In this document: positions 1-7,558 of the stretch, one piece after another
Layout of the letters: every line of letters begins with the position of its first letter
How positions within the stretch are numbered: position 1 is the stretch's first letter
Assembly (NCBI GenBank): GCA_910583875.1
Contig: CAJTXT010000005.1
Span: forward strand, 105,526 to 169,525
Direction of reading: 5' to 3'
Origin: an uncultured Vampirovibrio sp.
Lineage (GTDB): Bacteria > Cyanobacteriota > Vampirovibrionia > Gastranaerophilales > Gastranaerophilaceae
DNA: 64,000 nt
The notes under the pieces: model-generated
Told to the model about the DNA's origin: nothing
What the model saw: the letters and a program-made list of their open reading frames with translations, nothing else
The model's database searches: none
Translations under genes and position numbers: made by a program

Positions 1-252
1 ACTAAAAAGAATCCATTCAACTGGTTTCAAAAACTTATTCAATGTTTTAAGGATATAAGTACATCAATTCATAAACAATGTTAATAGTATTATTTTGAAA
101 TAAATAAAAACAGCAATAATACAGGGTTAATGAAATCTGAAGGTACAACAATTATTCTGCACAAGTATAAAGATATATGCATATTAAACAATGAAAAAAT
201 AATATGTAAAGGAATCAATAGGGTTGACGTATATAAATATGAAATTAATTAA
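1..252 (+). other. Left edge: end of an unidentified reading frame plus a short ORF
   Basis: Frame 1 is open from the window edge to tandem stops TAA-TAG at 82-87 and could be the last 27 residues of an unidentified gene. The same frame reopens from 88 to a stop at 250-252, with an internal ATG at 130 giving a 40-residue ORF; the only Shine-Dalgarno-like GGG is 3 nt from that ATG, too close. The text YYFEIN at 88-105 recurs in the next gene (YYFEINNNG, around residue 258), so this may be a decayed relative of it. I cannot assign a function. Confidence 0.25.
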
Positions 253-269
253 AATTATGAGGTTTTAAA

Positions 270-1463
270 ATGAAAAAAGATGATGAATGGCAAGCAAAAT
301 ATTTTTATACATCTACAGAACTTAACAATTTTATTGAACCGTTGAAATCAAAATTGCTTGGTAAATCTATAGATAAGATAATGATTACTGGACATATTTA
401 TACAAGTTGCGGATATGATGACAAAGAAAATTATTGTGTTAAATATTCCTGTGATGAAAAATGGGTTATAGAAGACAACAACGTTGAAAAACAAATCCAA
501 TCATTACCAACTCATAAAGTTTCTCTTTCTTTAGATGATCCATTGATTTTATGTTTTGGCAATATTCATTTTGAAATAAATTACTGTGAATTTAGTAATG
601 CACAAATTGGCATAAATACATTAAATTCTATGAGTAATGCTGATTGGCAAGATGTTAGTGATTATTTTGTCAAGAACATTATTGGAAAGAAATTATTAGA
701 TATAAAAATAAATCAAACTTGTATACCAAATAAATACACTTCTCACTACCGAAAAAATGGTGAAAAAATGTATGATGAAATAGTTTTTGTATTTGAAAAT
801 GGCTATCAATTAGAAATATCTTCGGATATAGATTATATGTCTTTAGCTGAAAGAATTATATGGCAAGAACAGCAAGATTTAGCACAAAGAGATTGGGATT
901 GTTATTATGATTCAAAGCAATATTTGGATGATAATGAAAAAACATTCAAAGAGCTAATTGCTGAATCAATTCCGATTAATGGTAATAATATGCGAATAAC
1001 CGCTAATGATGAATATTCCACTGGATTTCTTGATTACTATTTTGAAATAAATAATAATGGTATTATTAGCAAATGTTATTATGGGTTTGCTATTAACAAT
1101 ATGAATTTTCTTTGGAATTTCGTAGAAGCTATGGTAATGTCAAAAAATGATTGTTATTTGTGTTGTGAAGAAGAAGGGCCAGAAACATATTTTTATATAC
1201 AAAATCTAGATGATGATAAAATTAGATTTATACATATTAGTAATAGAATACAAGACGAAGGTTTAGTGACTGAAGACTACAAAGTTCGTCAAGATTTTAT
1301 AACAAGCAAATATAATTTTATAAAACAATTTTATACTTGCCTAATACAACCGATTAGACATTTTAATAAAACTAATATGAGCAAGGTATGCTTGGATGAA
1401 TACAATGAATTTTATAAAAATTCAATAATTGTAAAAAAATATTTGGAACTTTATAATTGTTAA
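270..1463 (+). CDS. Hypothetical soluble protein, 397 aa
   Basis: I do not recognise this protein. It is acidic, with no signal peptide and no membrane segment. It is rich in aromatic residues and Asp/Glu, has many scattered cysteines (for example DCYLCCEEE), and contains two similar stretches reading IxxKxLLxxKI-like text near residues 28-38 and 139-150, suggesting a repeated alpha/beta unit. The start ATG at 270 is preceded by TGAGG about 8 nt upstream. It sits alone between the window edge and a convergent surface-glycan cluster. Its Trp-rich, acidic composition resembles bacterial immunity or SMI1-like proteins in general flavour, but no specific motif supports that and I leave it unassigned. 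Confidence 0.7.
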   Translation: MKKDDEWQAKYFYTSTELNNFIEPLKSKLLGKSIDKIMITGHIYTSCGYDDKENYCVKYSCDEKWVIEDNNVEKQIQSLPTHKVSLSLDDPLILCFGNIHFEINYCEFSNAQIGINTLNSMSNADWQDVSDYFVKNIIGKKLLDIKINQTCIPNKYTSHYRKNGEKMYDEIVFVFENGYQLEISSDIDYMSLAERIIWQEQQDLAQRDWDCYYDSKQYLDDNEKTFKELIAESIPINGNNMRITANDEYSTGFLDYYFEINNNGIISKCYYGFAINNMNFLWNFVEAMVMSKNDCYLCCEEEGPETYFYIQNLDDDKIRFIHISNRIQDEGLVTEDYKVRQDFITSKYNFIKQFYTCLIQPIRHFNKTNMSKVCLDEYNEFYKNSIIVKKYLELYNC

Positions 1464-1493
1464 ATACTCGTTTTTACTGTTACAAATAATCAT

Positions 1494-2486
1494 CTAAAGT
1501 ATTTTTTTACATTTTTCCAAGATTTTAGGAAGAAGTGAATTCCACGCTGCTTCTTTTGGATGTAAATTATCTTGCATTAAATATTTTTCGGAATTTAAGT
1601 CTTCTTGCGTTAAATCATCGGTGCTTATTACCGTAAAATTATTCTTTTCAAGCTTTTCTTTTAAAATATCCTCAAAGTCTATCTTATTATTATCATATAA
1701 TATGACAATAAAATTAATTTTTTTATTCCATCTTTTTTCTAAACAATTCCGTGTTTCAACTAAATATTTAACAGCTAAATCAGTCAATTTATCAGCATTC
1801 TTTGGATTTTTTATATAACTATCAACATATTTGCAATTTATAGCTCTTACAATATATGATGATTTAATTAAATTAAGAAATATATTATTATAATTATCCT
1901 TTACTAATTTATTATTTTTAATTTTATATCTTAAATAGAAATTCCCGCCGATTACATCAAAATCACTAAAAATCGACATTCTTAGATAATGGTCATTTAT
2001 CATTACATAAAAAATGGTATCTGATATTGGAACATCTTTATAAAAACTTGAATTTTCTTCTGAAACCTGATAATACATATGCTGTAAACTAGCTCCTGGT
2101 ATGGCTCTGTTATATACTGGTCTTTTTAATTTATGAGCTAATTTATAACTAAAATTTTGATTGTAATTCAGATATTGACCATGAGCAAAAGAATCACCAA
2201 AAATTATTATAGGTTTCCCTTTTTTATATTCTAATCCATCAGGCTTTCTACCATTAATTATATTGTCTTTACCGTTAAAATACCCATCCAAATTTATAAA
2301 TGTTATATGAGGATTTTTTAAGTAATACCTATATGGAGGGATAAATGTAGATAACGGATGCTCTTCCAAATATTTTTTAGGGTTTAATGCAATTCTATAA
2401 GTTAAATAATCCGTAATAAAAAATAAACATATTAATAAAATTATATTAAAACTAACTAATAATATTATTTTTAAACTTTTGTTCAT
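1494..2486 (-). CDS. Membrane-anchored SGNH/GDSL hydrolase-like protein
   Basis: The protein has an N-terminal hydrophobic anchor (about residues 5-27) and then an extracytoplasmic domain. The SGNH blocks are visible: GDSFAHG with the nucleophile Ser99, an ND pair in VMINDHY (block III), and DNLHP near the C-terminus supplying Asp306 and His309 of the triad. The family removes or transfers acyl groups on lipids, polysaccharides or peptidoglycan; the anchor suggests a surface glycan as substrate. It follows a CdsA-like gene by 12 nt on the same strand and lies beside glycosyltransferase and radical SAM genes, so it is probably part of one cell-envelope operon. The substrate is not determinable from sequence. 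Confidence 0.8.
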   Translation of the reverse strand: MNKSLKIILLVSFNIILLICLFFITDYLTYRIALNPKKYLEEHPLSTFIPPYRYYLKNPHITFINLDGYFNGKDNIINGRKPDGLEYKKGKPIIIFGDSFAHGQYLNYNQNFSYKLAHKLKRPVYNRAIPGASLQHMYYQVSEENSSFYKDVPISDTIFYVMINDHYLRMSIFSDFDVIGGNFYLRYKIKNNKLVKDNYNNIFLNLIKSSYIVRAINCKYVDSYIKNPKNADKLTDLAVKYLVETRNCLEKRWNKKINFIVILYDNNKIDFEDILKEKLEKNNFTVISTDDLTQEDLNSEKYLMQDNLHPKEAAWNSLLPKILEKCKKIL

Positions 2487-2498
2487 AAATCCTCATAT

Positions 2499-3296
2499 TC
2501 ACATATTAGCTAATATTATTAAACAATAATATGCTGCAGGAGCTGAAAAAATAAATGCATCAACTCTATCTAAAATACCGCCATATTCAAAGAAAAAAGA
2601 ACCGCTATGTTTTATACCTAAATCTCTTTTTATTAAGGATATTGATAAATCACCAATTTGTGAAAATATAGAGATTGTTACACCTAATATAATTGTTTTT
2701 ATAAATGCTAATTCTAAAAAATACATAAGTGGTAAACAAGCAATGCAACTAAATATTATGTTCGATATAGAACCTGCAACAGTTTTATTAGGACTTATTT
2801 GCGGGCATAAAAGTTTATTTTTAAATAATGGTCCAATTCTTGATGCACTATAATCACCTAACAGAACAGCACTAAAATATATGATTATAAACGAAAATTT
2901 ATAAACAGAAAAAAAATAAAAAAGCTTAACTATATATAAAGTACAAAATATAAATAAAAATCCCATTATAGTTGCAAAAGTAGTAACTATATATGGCTTT
3001 TTATTTTTAATGATTGTTATAAAGAAAGATAGCATAATACCTATAACTGTTAACGGAGTAACATATTCGTTATAACTATATATATACAGATAAGAACATA
3101 CTATACCAATAAATTCCGGAAGAATTTTATGAATATGAATATCTTTTACTCTAAACATACTCCTATATTCTTTTAAAGCAAAAATAATGAAGAAAATAGA
3201 AACAAGAAATAATGCAAGTTTAGATATTGCAATAGATAAGAGTATTCCAAATAAAATAATAAAGCCTGTTATATAGTGTAATCTTTTTTGTTTCAT
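2499..3296 (-). CDS. cdsA: CdsA-like phosphatidate cytidylyltransferase with altered signature
   Basis: A multi-spanning membrane protein of about 265 aa with the C-terminal CDS signature (GDLSISLIKR ... GGILDRVDAF). The family makes CDP-diacylglycerol from phosphatidate and CTP. Two parts of the signature deviate: the usual K-D after KR-x4 reads KHSG, and the usual P-G-H-G-G reads FEYGG, while GD and DR-x-D are kept. An alternative start 13 codons upstream (3335) has no ribosome site; ATG at 3296 follows AAGAGA and begins MKQKR, so I chose it. Neighbours are SGNH hydrolase and radical SAM genes rather than the usual uppS, dxr and rseP, which fits a specialised paralogue. The family is clear; activity is uncertain. 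Confidence 0.75.
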   Translation of the reverse strand: MKQKRLHYITGFIILFGILLSIAISKLALFLVSIFFIIFALKEYRSMFRVKDIHIHKILPEFIGIVCSYLYIYSYNEYVTPLTVIGIMLSFFITIIKNKKPYIVTTFATIMGFLFIFCTLYIVKLFYFFSVYKFSFIIIYFSAVLLGDYSASRIGPLFKNKLLCPQISPNKTVAGSISNIIFSCIACLPLMYFLELAFIKTIILGVTISIFSQIGDLSISLIKRDLGIKHSGSFFFEYGGILDRVDAFIFSAPAAYYCLIILANM

Positions 3297-3354
3297 AAAA
3301 ATCTCTTTTACCCAAAATATAATAACAAAATGCAAAAAAAAAGGCTATTAAATC

Positions 3355-4461
3355 CTAGATATTTTTCAAGGGAAAAGCATCACAACATAATTGACAAGCA
3401 TTAAAAATTTTATTTTTCTTCAAATTTTGTCTAAATTTTTTATATTGTTCACTATTTAAAGCTTTTTGAATATTTTTACCTCTAATATTTCCAAGTTTTA
3501 CAGATAAGCAAGGATATAAATCCCCTTCCGGAGTAATAAATACACTTGAAAATGGTATATTACAAGGCTTATAGATTTCTTTTACATTTTTATTTCCAAG
3601 ACTAAAAAATTTTATAATTCTTTCTAAATCATTTGTTTCACTAAATTTAGGCGCCCATCTCAATTTTGTTTTTGATTTTTTTGAAAGACTTTCAAGTTCT
3701 TTATAAATTTCTGTAAAATGTTCTTTGTTAAAATACATTTCCAGCGGATATTCTGTTTTATAAAATTCTTCATCAAAAGAAGTTTTAAGAACTGAATTTT
3801 GTCTTAAAAAATTATTTCTTTTAAATGATAATGAATAAAATTCTGCGTTTAACTCGTTTGCTTGTTTATATATTTTTGGCAAATCATCAAGATTATCTTC
3901 TAAAATAACACTTTTTATATCCAAAATCGGTCGTTTTTTATTTTCTTTTTCTTTGAGTTCTTTTAATAATTCTAAATTTTTTATAATATTTTCAAATAAT
4001 CCGTCTTTATTTCTTATTTTATTGTGGTTATTCCCATATCCATCTATAGAAACCGATAGTAACAACATATTATACTTAATAAAAGTATTTATTTTTTCCT
4101 CATCCAATAAAAGACCATTTGTTATAATGCTAACCTTACCAAAAGTCTGTTTGCAAGCCTTCTCAAGTATTTCAAAGAAATCATGTCTTATCATAACTTC
4201 ACCTGCAACAATAGAAATAAAAGAATAAAAAGGAATTTGACTTATAATATCAAACCATTCCTTTGTTGTAAGTTCATCTTTCTTTCTGTCTTCATTTATA
4301 AAACAAAAACTGCAATTTAAATTACATCTATATGTTAATTCCAAGAAATATCTTATTGGAGGAAACATATAATTTACAAAATTATATTCAGAAAGAAATG
4401 AATATCCTTTTCTTACATTATCAAATAGTATTGAATCATTCATCTTTTTTAAATTTCCCAT
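3355..4461 (-). CDS. Radical SAM / SPASM domain protein
   Basis: The radical SAM cluster motif C-x3-C-x2-C is at Cys46, Cys50 and Cys53 (YRCNLNCSFCF), followed by a barrel with the SAM-binding region around IVAGEVMIR and SVSIDGYG. The C-terminus carries a SPASM-type set of cysteines (PCNIPF, YPCLSV, CQLCC) for auxiliary Fe-S clusters. Such proteins modify peptides, lipids or sugars. No small precursor peptide is visible next to it, so the envelope context (SGNH hydrolase, CdsA-like protein, membrane glycosyltransferase) is a better guide than RiPP biosynthesis. It is divergent to the 4504 gene with a gap of about 40 nt, so both promoters must be packed there. Confidence 0.88.
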   Translation of the reverse strand: MGNLKKMNDSILFDNVRKGYSFLSEYNFVNYMFPPIRYFLELTYRCNLNCSFCFINEDRKKDELTTKEWFDIISQIPFYSFISIVAGEVMIRHDFFEILEKACKQTFGKVSIITNGLLLDEEKINTFIKYNMLLLSVSIDGYGNNHNKIRNKDGLFENIIKNLELLKELKEKENKKRPILDIKSVILEDNLDDLPKIYKQANELNAEFYSLSFKRNNFLRQNSVLKTSFDEEFYKTEYPLEMYFNKEHFTEIYKELESLSKKSKTKLRWAPKFSETNDLERIIKFFSLGNKNVKEIYKPCNIPFSSVFITPEGDLYPCLSVKLGNIRGKNIQKALNSEQYKKFRQNLKKNKIFNACQLCCDAFPLKNI

Positions 4462-4503
4462 ACTTTTATATTATAATTATAATTGGAAAGATTTAACAAT
4501 ACG

Positions 4504-6090
4504 ATGAATTTTTTTAAAGTAATTAGAACAAAATCCTACATAATATTTGTGTCATTAATTTTTATATTTGGAATAATTTTAAGAGTGCTTCTTCTTAATG
4601 CAAATGCATATAATATTGTTGTAGATGAATGTCATAGTCTTTTTCATATTGATAGTTTTACATATAAGGATTTATTCTTTAAATTTATGGAAGGAGCAAA
4701 TTTCCTTCCGGGATATCATTTTTTGTTAAAAATAATTCATTCATTATTTGGTTATAATTTTCTATTACTAAAAGTTCCCAGTCTATTATTAGGAATATTT
4801 TCTATTTTTATTTTTTATAGAGTAATTAAACAAAGTTTTAATAATAGTTTTATAGTAATATCAGCATTATTTATTTTTGCAACAAATTATAATCTTATAT
4901 ACTATTCTACGCAAATTAAACCTTATATTTTTGATGTATGCATTGTCCTGATAATATTAAATTCAGCTTTTTATATATGTAAACATTACCAAGAAGAAAA
5001 AATACCAATAGCAGCACTAACAAAATATATAATATTCAGCATATTATTTTGTTTTACTTCATTAACTTCTATTGTAATTTTAGAACTTTACTGGGTAATA
5101 TTTTTTATTATTTGGTATTTCAAAAAATCAGAAAATATTTTTAATGCATTAATTTTTCAGCTTTTTATATCTATATTTATAATTTTTGAATATTTCTCAT
5201 ATATAATTCAAATTCATTCCGGTACCAGCTTAAAAGACCAATGGTTAAATAATGGTTTTTATTTTAACCCATCATCATTAGATGCTATAAATTCACTTAT
5301 TCATTTTTCTCATTTTAATTTTTACTGGTTTGATAAAGATTTAACATATCACTTACCCTCATTTGTTATAATTCTATATATTGTATTGTTTTTCTTAGGA
5401 GTTATTTCTTTTTTAATTCCTATATTGAAAAAAGAACATGATATAAAAGGGTTATTTATAATTACTCCCTTTTTATTATTCATTACTTTATCATTCTTAT
5501 ATATCTATCCTTTTTGCAATAGATTAATAATTTTTCTAATACCATTTTTTATTATTATTGAATTAAAAGTCTTTGATATAAAAAACAATAAAATATTGAA
5601 ATATTGTGCATCTTTCATATTATTATTTATTATTTTTATATATTGTCGTTATGTTAATGAATTATATCAAATAAGAGGAAACATAGAAAATTCAAAAATA
5701 TCTGAAAACACATATTCACTTATAAAAGAATTAGAAAATGAAAATAATGATAAAGTAATTATTTCATCTGAAGATATTTGTACAGTTTGTCTTAATACAA
5801 AGTCAATTATGTATGTAGATATTAACAAATCTATAATTAATAAGAATACACAACAGCTATTTATTTCTAATCCAAAACAAATAAACGATTTCAATAATAA
5901 AAATATGGCTTCTTTATCAGATATTATTCAAAAAAAACAAACTATCATATATACTTTTAAATTAGTAAATGAAAAAAATAATGAATCAGAAATAATATCT
6001 GAGGCAATTAAGAATTTAGGATATAAACAAATATCTGAAAATTATCTTTCATTTACTGACTCTAAAATTTTTAAACGAATTGATAATTAA
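4504..6090 (+). CDS. Multi-spanning GT39-like membrane glycosyltransferase
   Basis: About 10-12 hydrophobic helices span the protein, with a short soluble C-terminal domain (about residues 400-528). After the first helix is a luminal loop with an acidic pair (VVDECHSL), as in the GT-C fold of PMT/ArnT enzymes that use polyprenyl-phosphate sugars. The family moves a sugar from a lipid carrier to a protein, lipid or glycan outside the membrane. A TTG at 4483 would extend it by seven residues but lacks a ribosome site; ATG 4504 has only a distant GGAAAG, so the start is uncertain. It heads away from the radical SAM gene and ends about 70 nt before prs. Confidence 0.75.
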   Translation: MNFFKVIRTKSYIIFVSLIFIFGIILRVLLLNANAYNIVVDECHSLFHIDSFTYKDLFFKFMEGANFLPGYHFLLKIIHSLFGYNFLLLKVPSLLLGIFSIFIFYRVIKQSFNNSFIVISALFIFATNYNLIYYSTQIKPYIFDVCIVLIILNSAFYICKHYQEEKIPIAALTKYIIFSILFCFTSLTSIVILELYWVIFFIIWYFKKSENIFNALIFQLFISIFIIFEYFSYIIQIHSGTSLKDQWLNNGFYFNPSSLDAINSLIHFSHFNFYWFDKDLTYHLPSFVIILYIVLFFLGVISFLIPILKKEHDIKGLFIITPFLLFITLSFLYIYPFCNRLIIFLIPFFIIIELKVFDIKNNKILKYCASFILLFIIFIYCRYVNELYQIRGNIENSKISENTYSLIKELENENNDKVIISSEDICTVCLNTKSIMYVDINKSIINKNTQQLFISNPKQINDFNNKNMASLSDIIQKKQTIIYTFKLVNEKNNESEIISEAIKNLGYKQISENYLSFTDSKIFKRIDN

Positions 6091-6157
6091 AATTCTTATG
6101 TTATTATATAATTATTATATAAATTATAGCTAACATTAATAACAAAAGAGGATTTTT

Positions 6158-7198
6158 ATGAGAATTTCGAATGTGAGTATGCAATTTTTTAACCATTCAA
6201 AACGTAATGTGTTAAAAAATCAAACTATGTATTCCGCATCACACAAAGGTGCGGATTTTTTATGTTTTGGGAAGAATATTGAATTAGCGAAGAAAGTTAG
6301 TATTATCCCGTCATCCAAACCAACCGATTTAGAAAGAAATATTCAAAAAATAGCTGATATAGATACATCCGAAACAGATATAAAAAAATTTAAAAATGGC
6401 GAAACATATGTAAATATAAAAGATAATGTTCGAGGGAAAGATGTATATTTAATGCCAGCATCAAACGAAAATGTTAATGATAATTTAATTGAAACATATT
6501 TAAAAGCTGATGCAGCAAAAAGAGCAGGTGCATCCAAAGTTATTGCCGTAATGCCAAATTTTGATTATGCAAGACAAGAAAAAAGAATGGAACAAGGCGA
6601 ACCAATTGCAGCAAGATTAAACATGGATTTATTAAAAACATCAGGAGTTGATGAAATAATAACAACTGATTTACATACACCTGCAATTGAGGGTTTTGCC
6701 CCAAACAGCATGAGTGTTACACATCTTGAATCAATAGAACTAATGAAAGATTATTTCAAATCACAGGGAATAGAAAATCTTATGGTAGTAAGTCCTGATT
6801 TAGGCGGGACAAAGAGAGCCGACAAATTAGCAAAAGCACTCGGCTGTGATAAAGCAATTGTTTATAAACATAGACAAGCGCATAATCAAGCAACCGCAGA
6901 AACATTAATCGGTGATGTACAAGGAAAAAATTGTATTTTATACGATGATATTATAGATACAGCAGGAACAATAACAGAAGCTGCAAAACTTTTAAAGCAA
7001 AAGGGAGCAAATGATATTTATGTATGTGCAACTCATGGTTTATTTAACGGAAATGCAATGCAAAAATTATCGGAAGCACCAATAAAAGAAGTAATTGTTT
7101 CTAACACTACACCTAAAAAAGCAGATTCTATTGATAAAATAAAACAAGTTGATATTGCACCTCAAGTAGTCGGTGCAATGTTAAATATATCTGTGTAA
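6158..7198 (+). CDS. prs: Ribose-phosphate pyrophosphokinase with N-terminal extension
   Basis: Makes PRPP from ribose 5-phosphate and ATP for nucleotide, His and Trp synthesis. Visible motifs are YARQEKR (flexible loop), TTDLHTPAIEGF, and the PRPP-binding loop YDDIIDTAGT. At 346 aa it is about 30 longer than usual: canonical homology starts near residue 36 (LCFGKNIELA, equivalent to FSGNxNPELA). The extra N-terminus begins MRISNVS, which resembles the MKIS/MKIN starts of the F-x-G tagged proteins in this window. The pyrophosphate-site text SPDLGGTKRADKLAK is divergent from the common SPDxGGxxRA. ATG 6158 follows AGAGG at good spacing. A second, ordinary Prs elsewhere in the genome is possible. 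Confidence 0.9.
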   Translation: MRISNVSMQFFNHSKRNVLKNQTMYSASHKGADFLCFGKNIELAKKVSIIPSSKPTDLERNIQKIADIDTSETDIKKFKNGETYVNIKDNVRGKDVYLMPASNENVNDNLIETYLKADAAKRAGASKVIAVMPNFDYARQEKRMEQGEPIAARLNMDLLKTSGVDEIITTDLHTPAIEGFAPNSMSVTHLESIELMKDYFKSQGIENLMVVSPDLGGTKRADKLAKALGCDKAIVYKHRQAHNQATAETLIGDVQGKNCILYDDIIDTAGTITEAAKLLKQKGANDIYVCATHGLFNGNAMQKLSEAPIKEVIVSNTTPKKADSIDKIKQVDIAPQVVGAMLNISV

Positions 7199-7232
7199 AT
7201 AAATTTACTAATCTTTCTTTTAATTCTAAACT

Positions 7233-7262
7233 GGTTAGATGCTGAAACAAGTTCAGCATGAC
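7233..7262 (+). repeat. Short dispersed palindrome, single unit
   Basis: Unit of the form GGTTAGATGCTGAA-ACAAG-TTCAGCATGAC, an imperfect hairpin (GCTGAA/TTCAGC) that recurs in many intergenic gaps of this window. Here it is present once, in the 360-nt gap between prs and the M16 peptidase gene. Confidence 0.85.
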
Positions 7263-7315
7263 GTATTGAGAAAATAAAGTGATAAATAATTATAAACAAC
7301 ATATCAACTATATAC

Positions 7316-7397
7316 TGTCACCCTGAACTTTTTGACTACTTTTTCCGAAATCTATGATTTCGAGAAAAATGTCTGGTTTTCCACAGGGTCTTGCCAA
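7316..7397 (+). repeat. Long variant of the dispersed palindrome
   Basis: Begins TGTCACCCTGAA and ends CAGGGTCTTGCC, but the centre is expanded by about 45 nt containing its own palindrome (GAAATC-TAT-GATTTC) and the text TGTCTGGTTTTCCACAG. A nearly identical copy lies at 28870-28954. This shows that the short palindromes have accepted an insertion, or that two families have merged. Confidence 0.8.
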
Positions 7398-7433
7398 CTT
7401 AACATAACTAATCATTGACTTAATTCTAAATCA

Positions 7434-7468
7434 CCTAGATGCTGTGGGAAACCAGACATTTTTCAAAA
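7434..7468 (+). repeat. Partner half of the long dispersed palindrome
   Basis: The text AGATGCTGTGGGAAACCAG followed by ACATTTTTC is the approximate inverse complement of the right half of the 7316-7397 copy (GAAAAATGTCTGG then TTTTCCACAG). The two can pair across about 40 nt. Nothing else is recognisable in the 7199-7558 gap except a TATAAT box near 7530 and GAGG just before the next start. Confidence 0.65.
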
Positions 7469-7558
7469 ATTTTTAATCTTAAGAATTAACCTTACAAACT
7501 GTCTTTATATATTCAAAGTAGTGTATAATTTTTTATAGAAGATACTGAGGAAAATATA

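Noticed and set aside
1..252. One continuous gene through the tandem stops at 82-87
   Set aside because: Two consecutive stops make read-through unlikely; kept only as a low-confidence note on decay.
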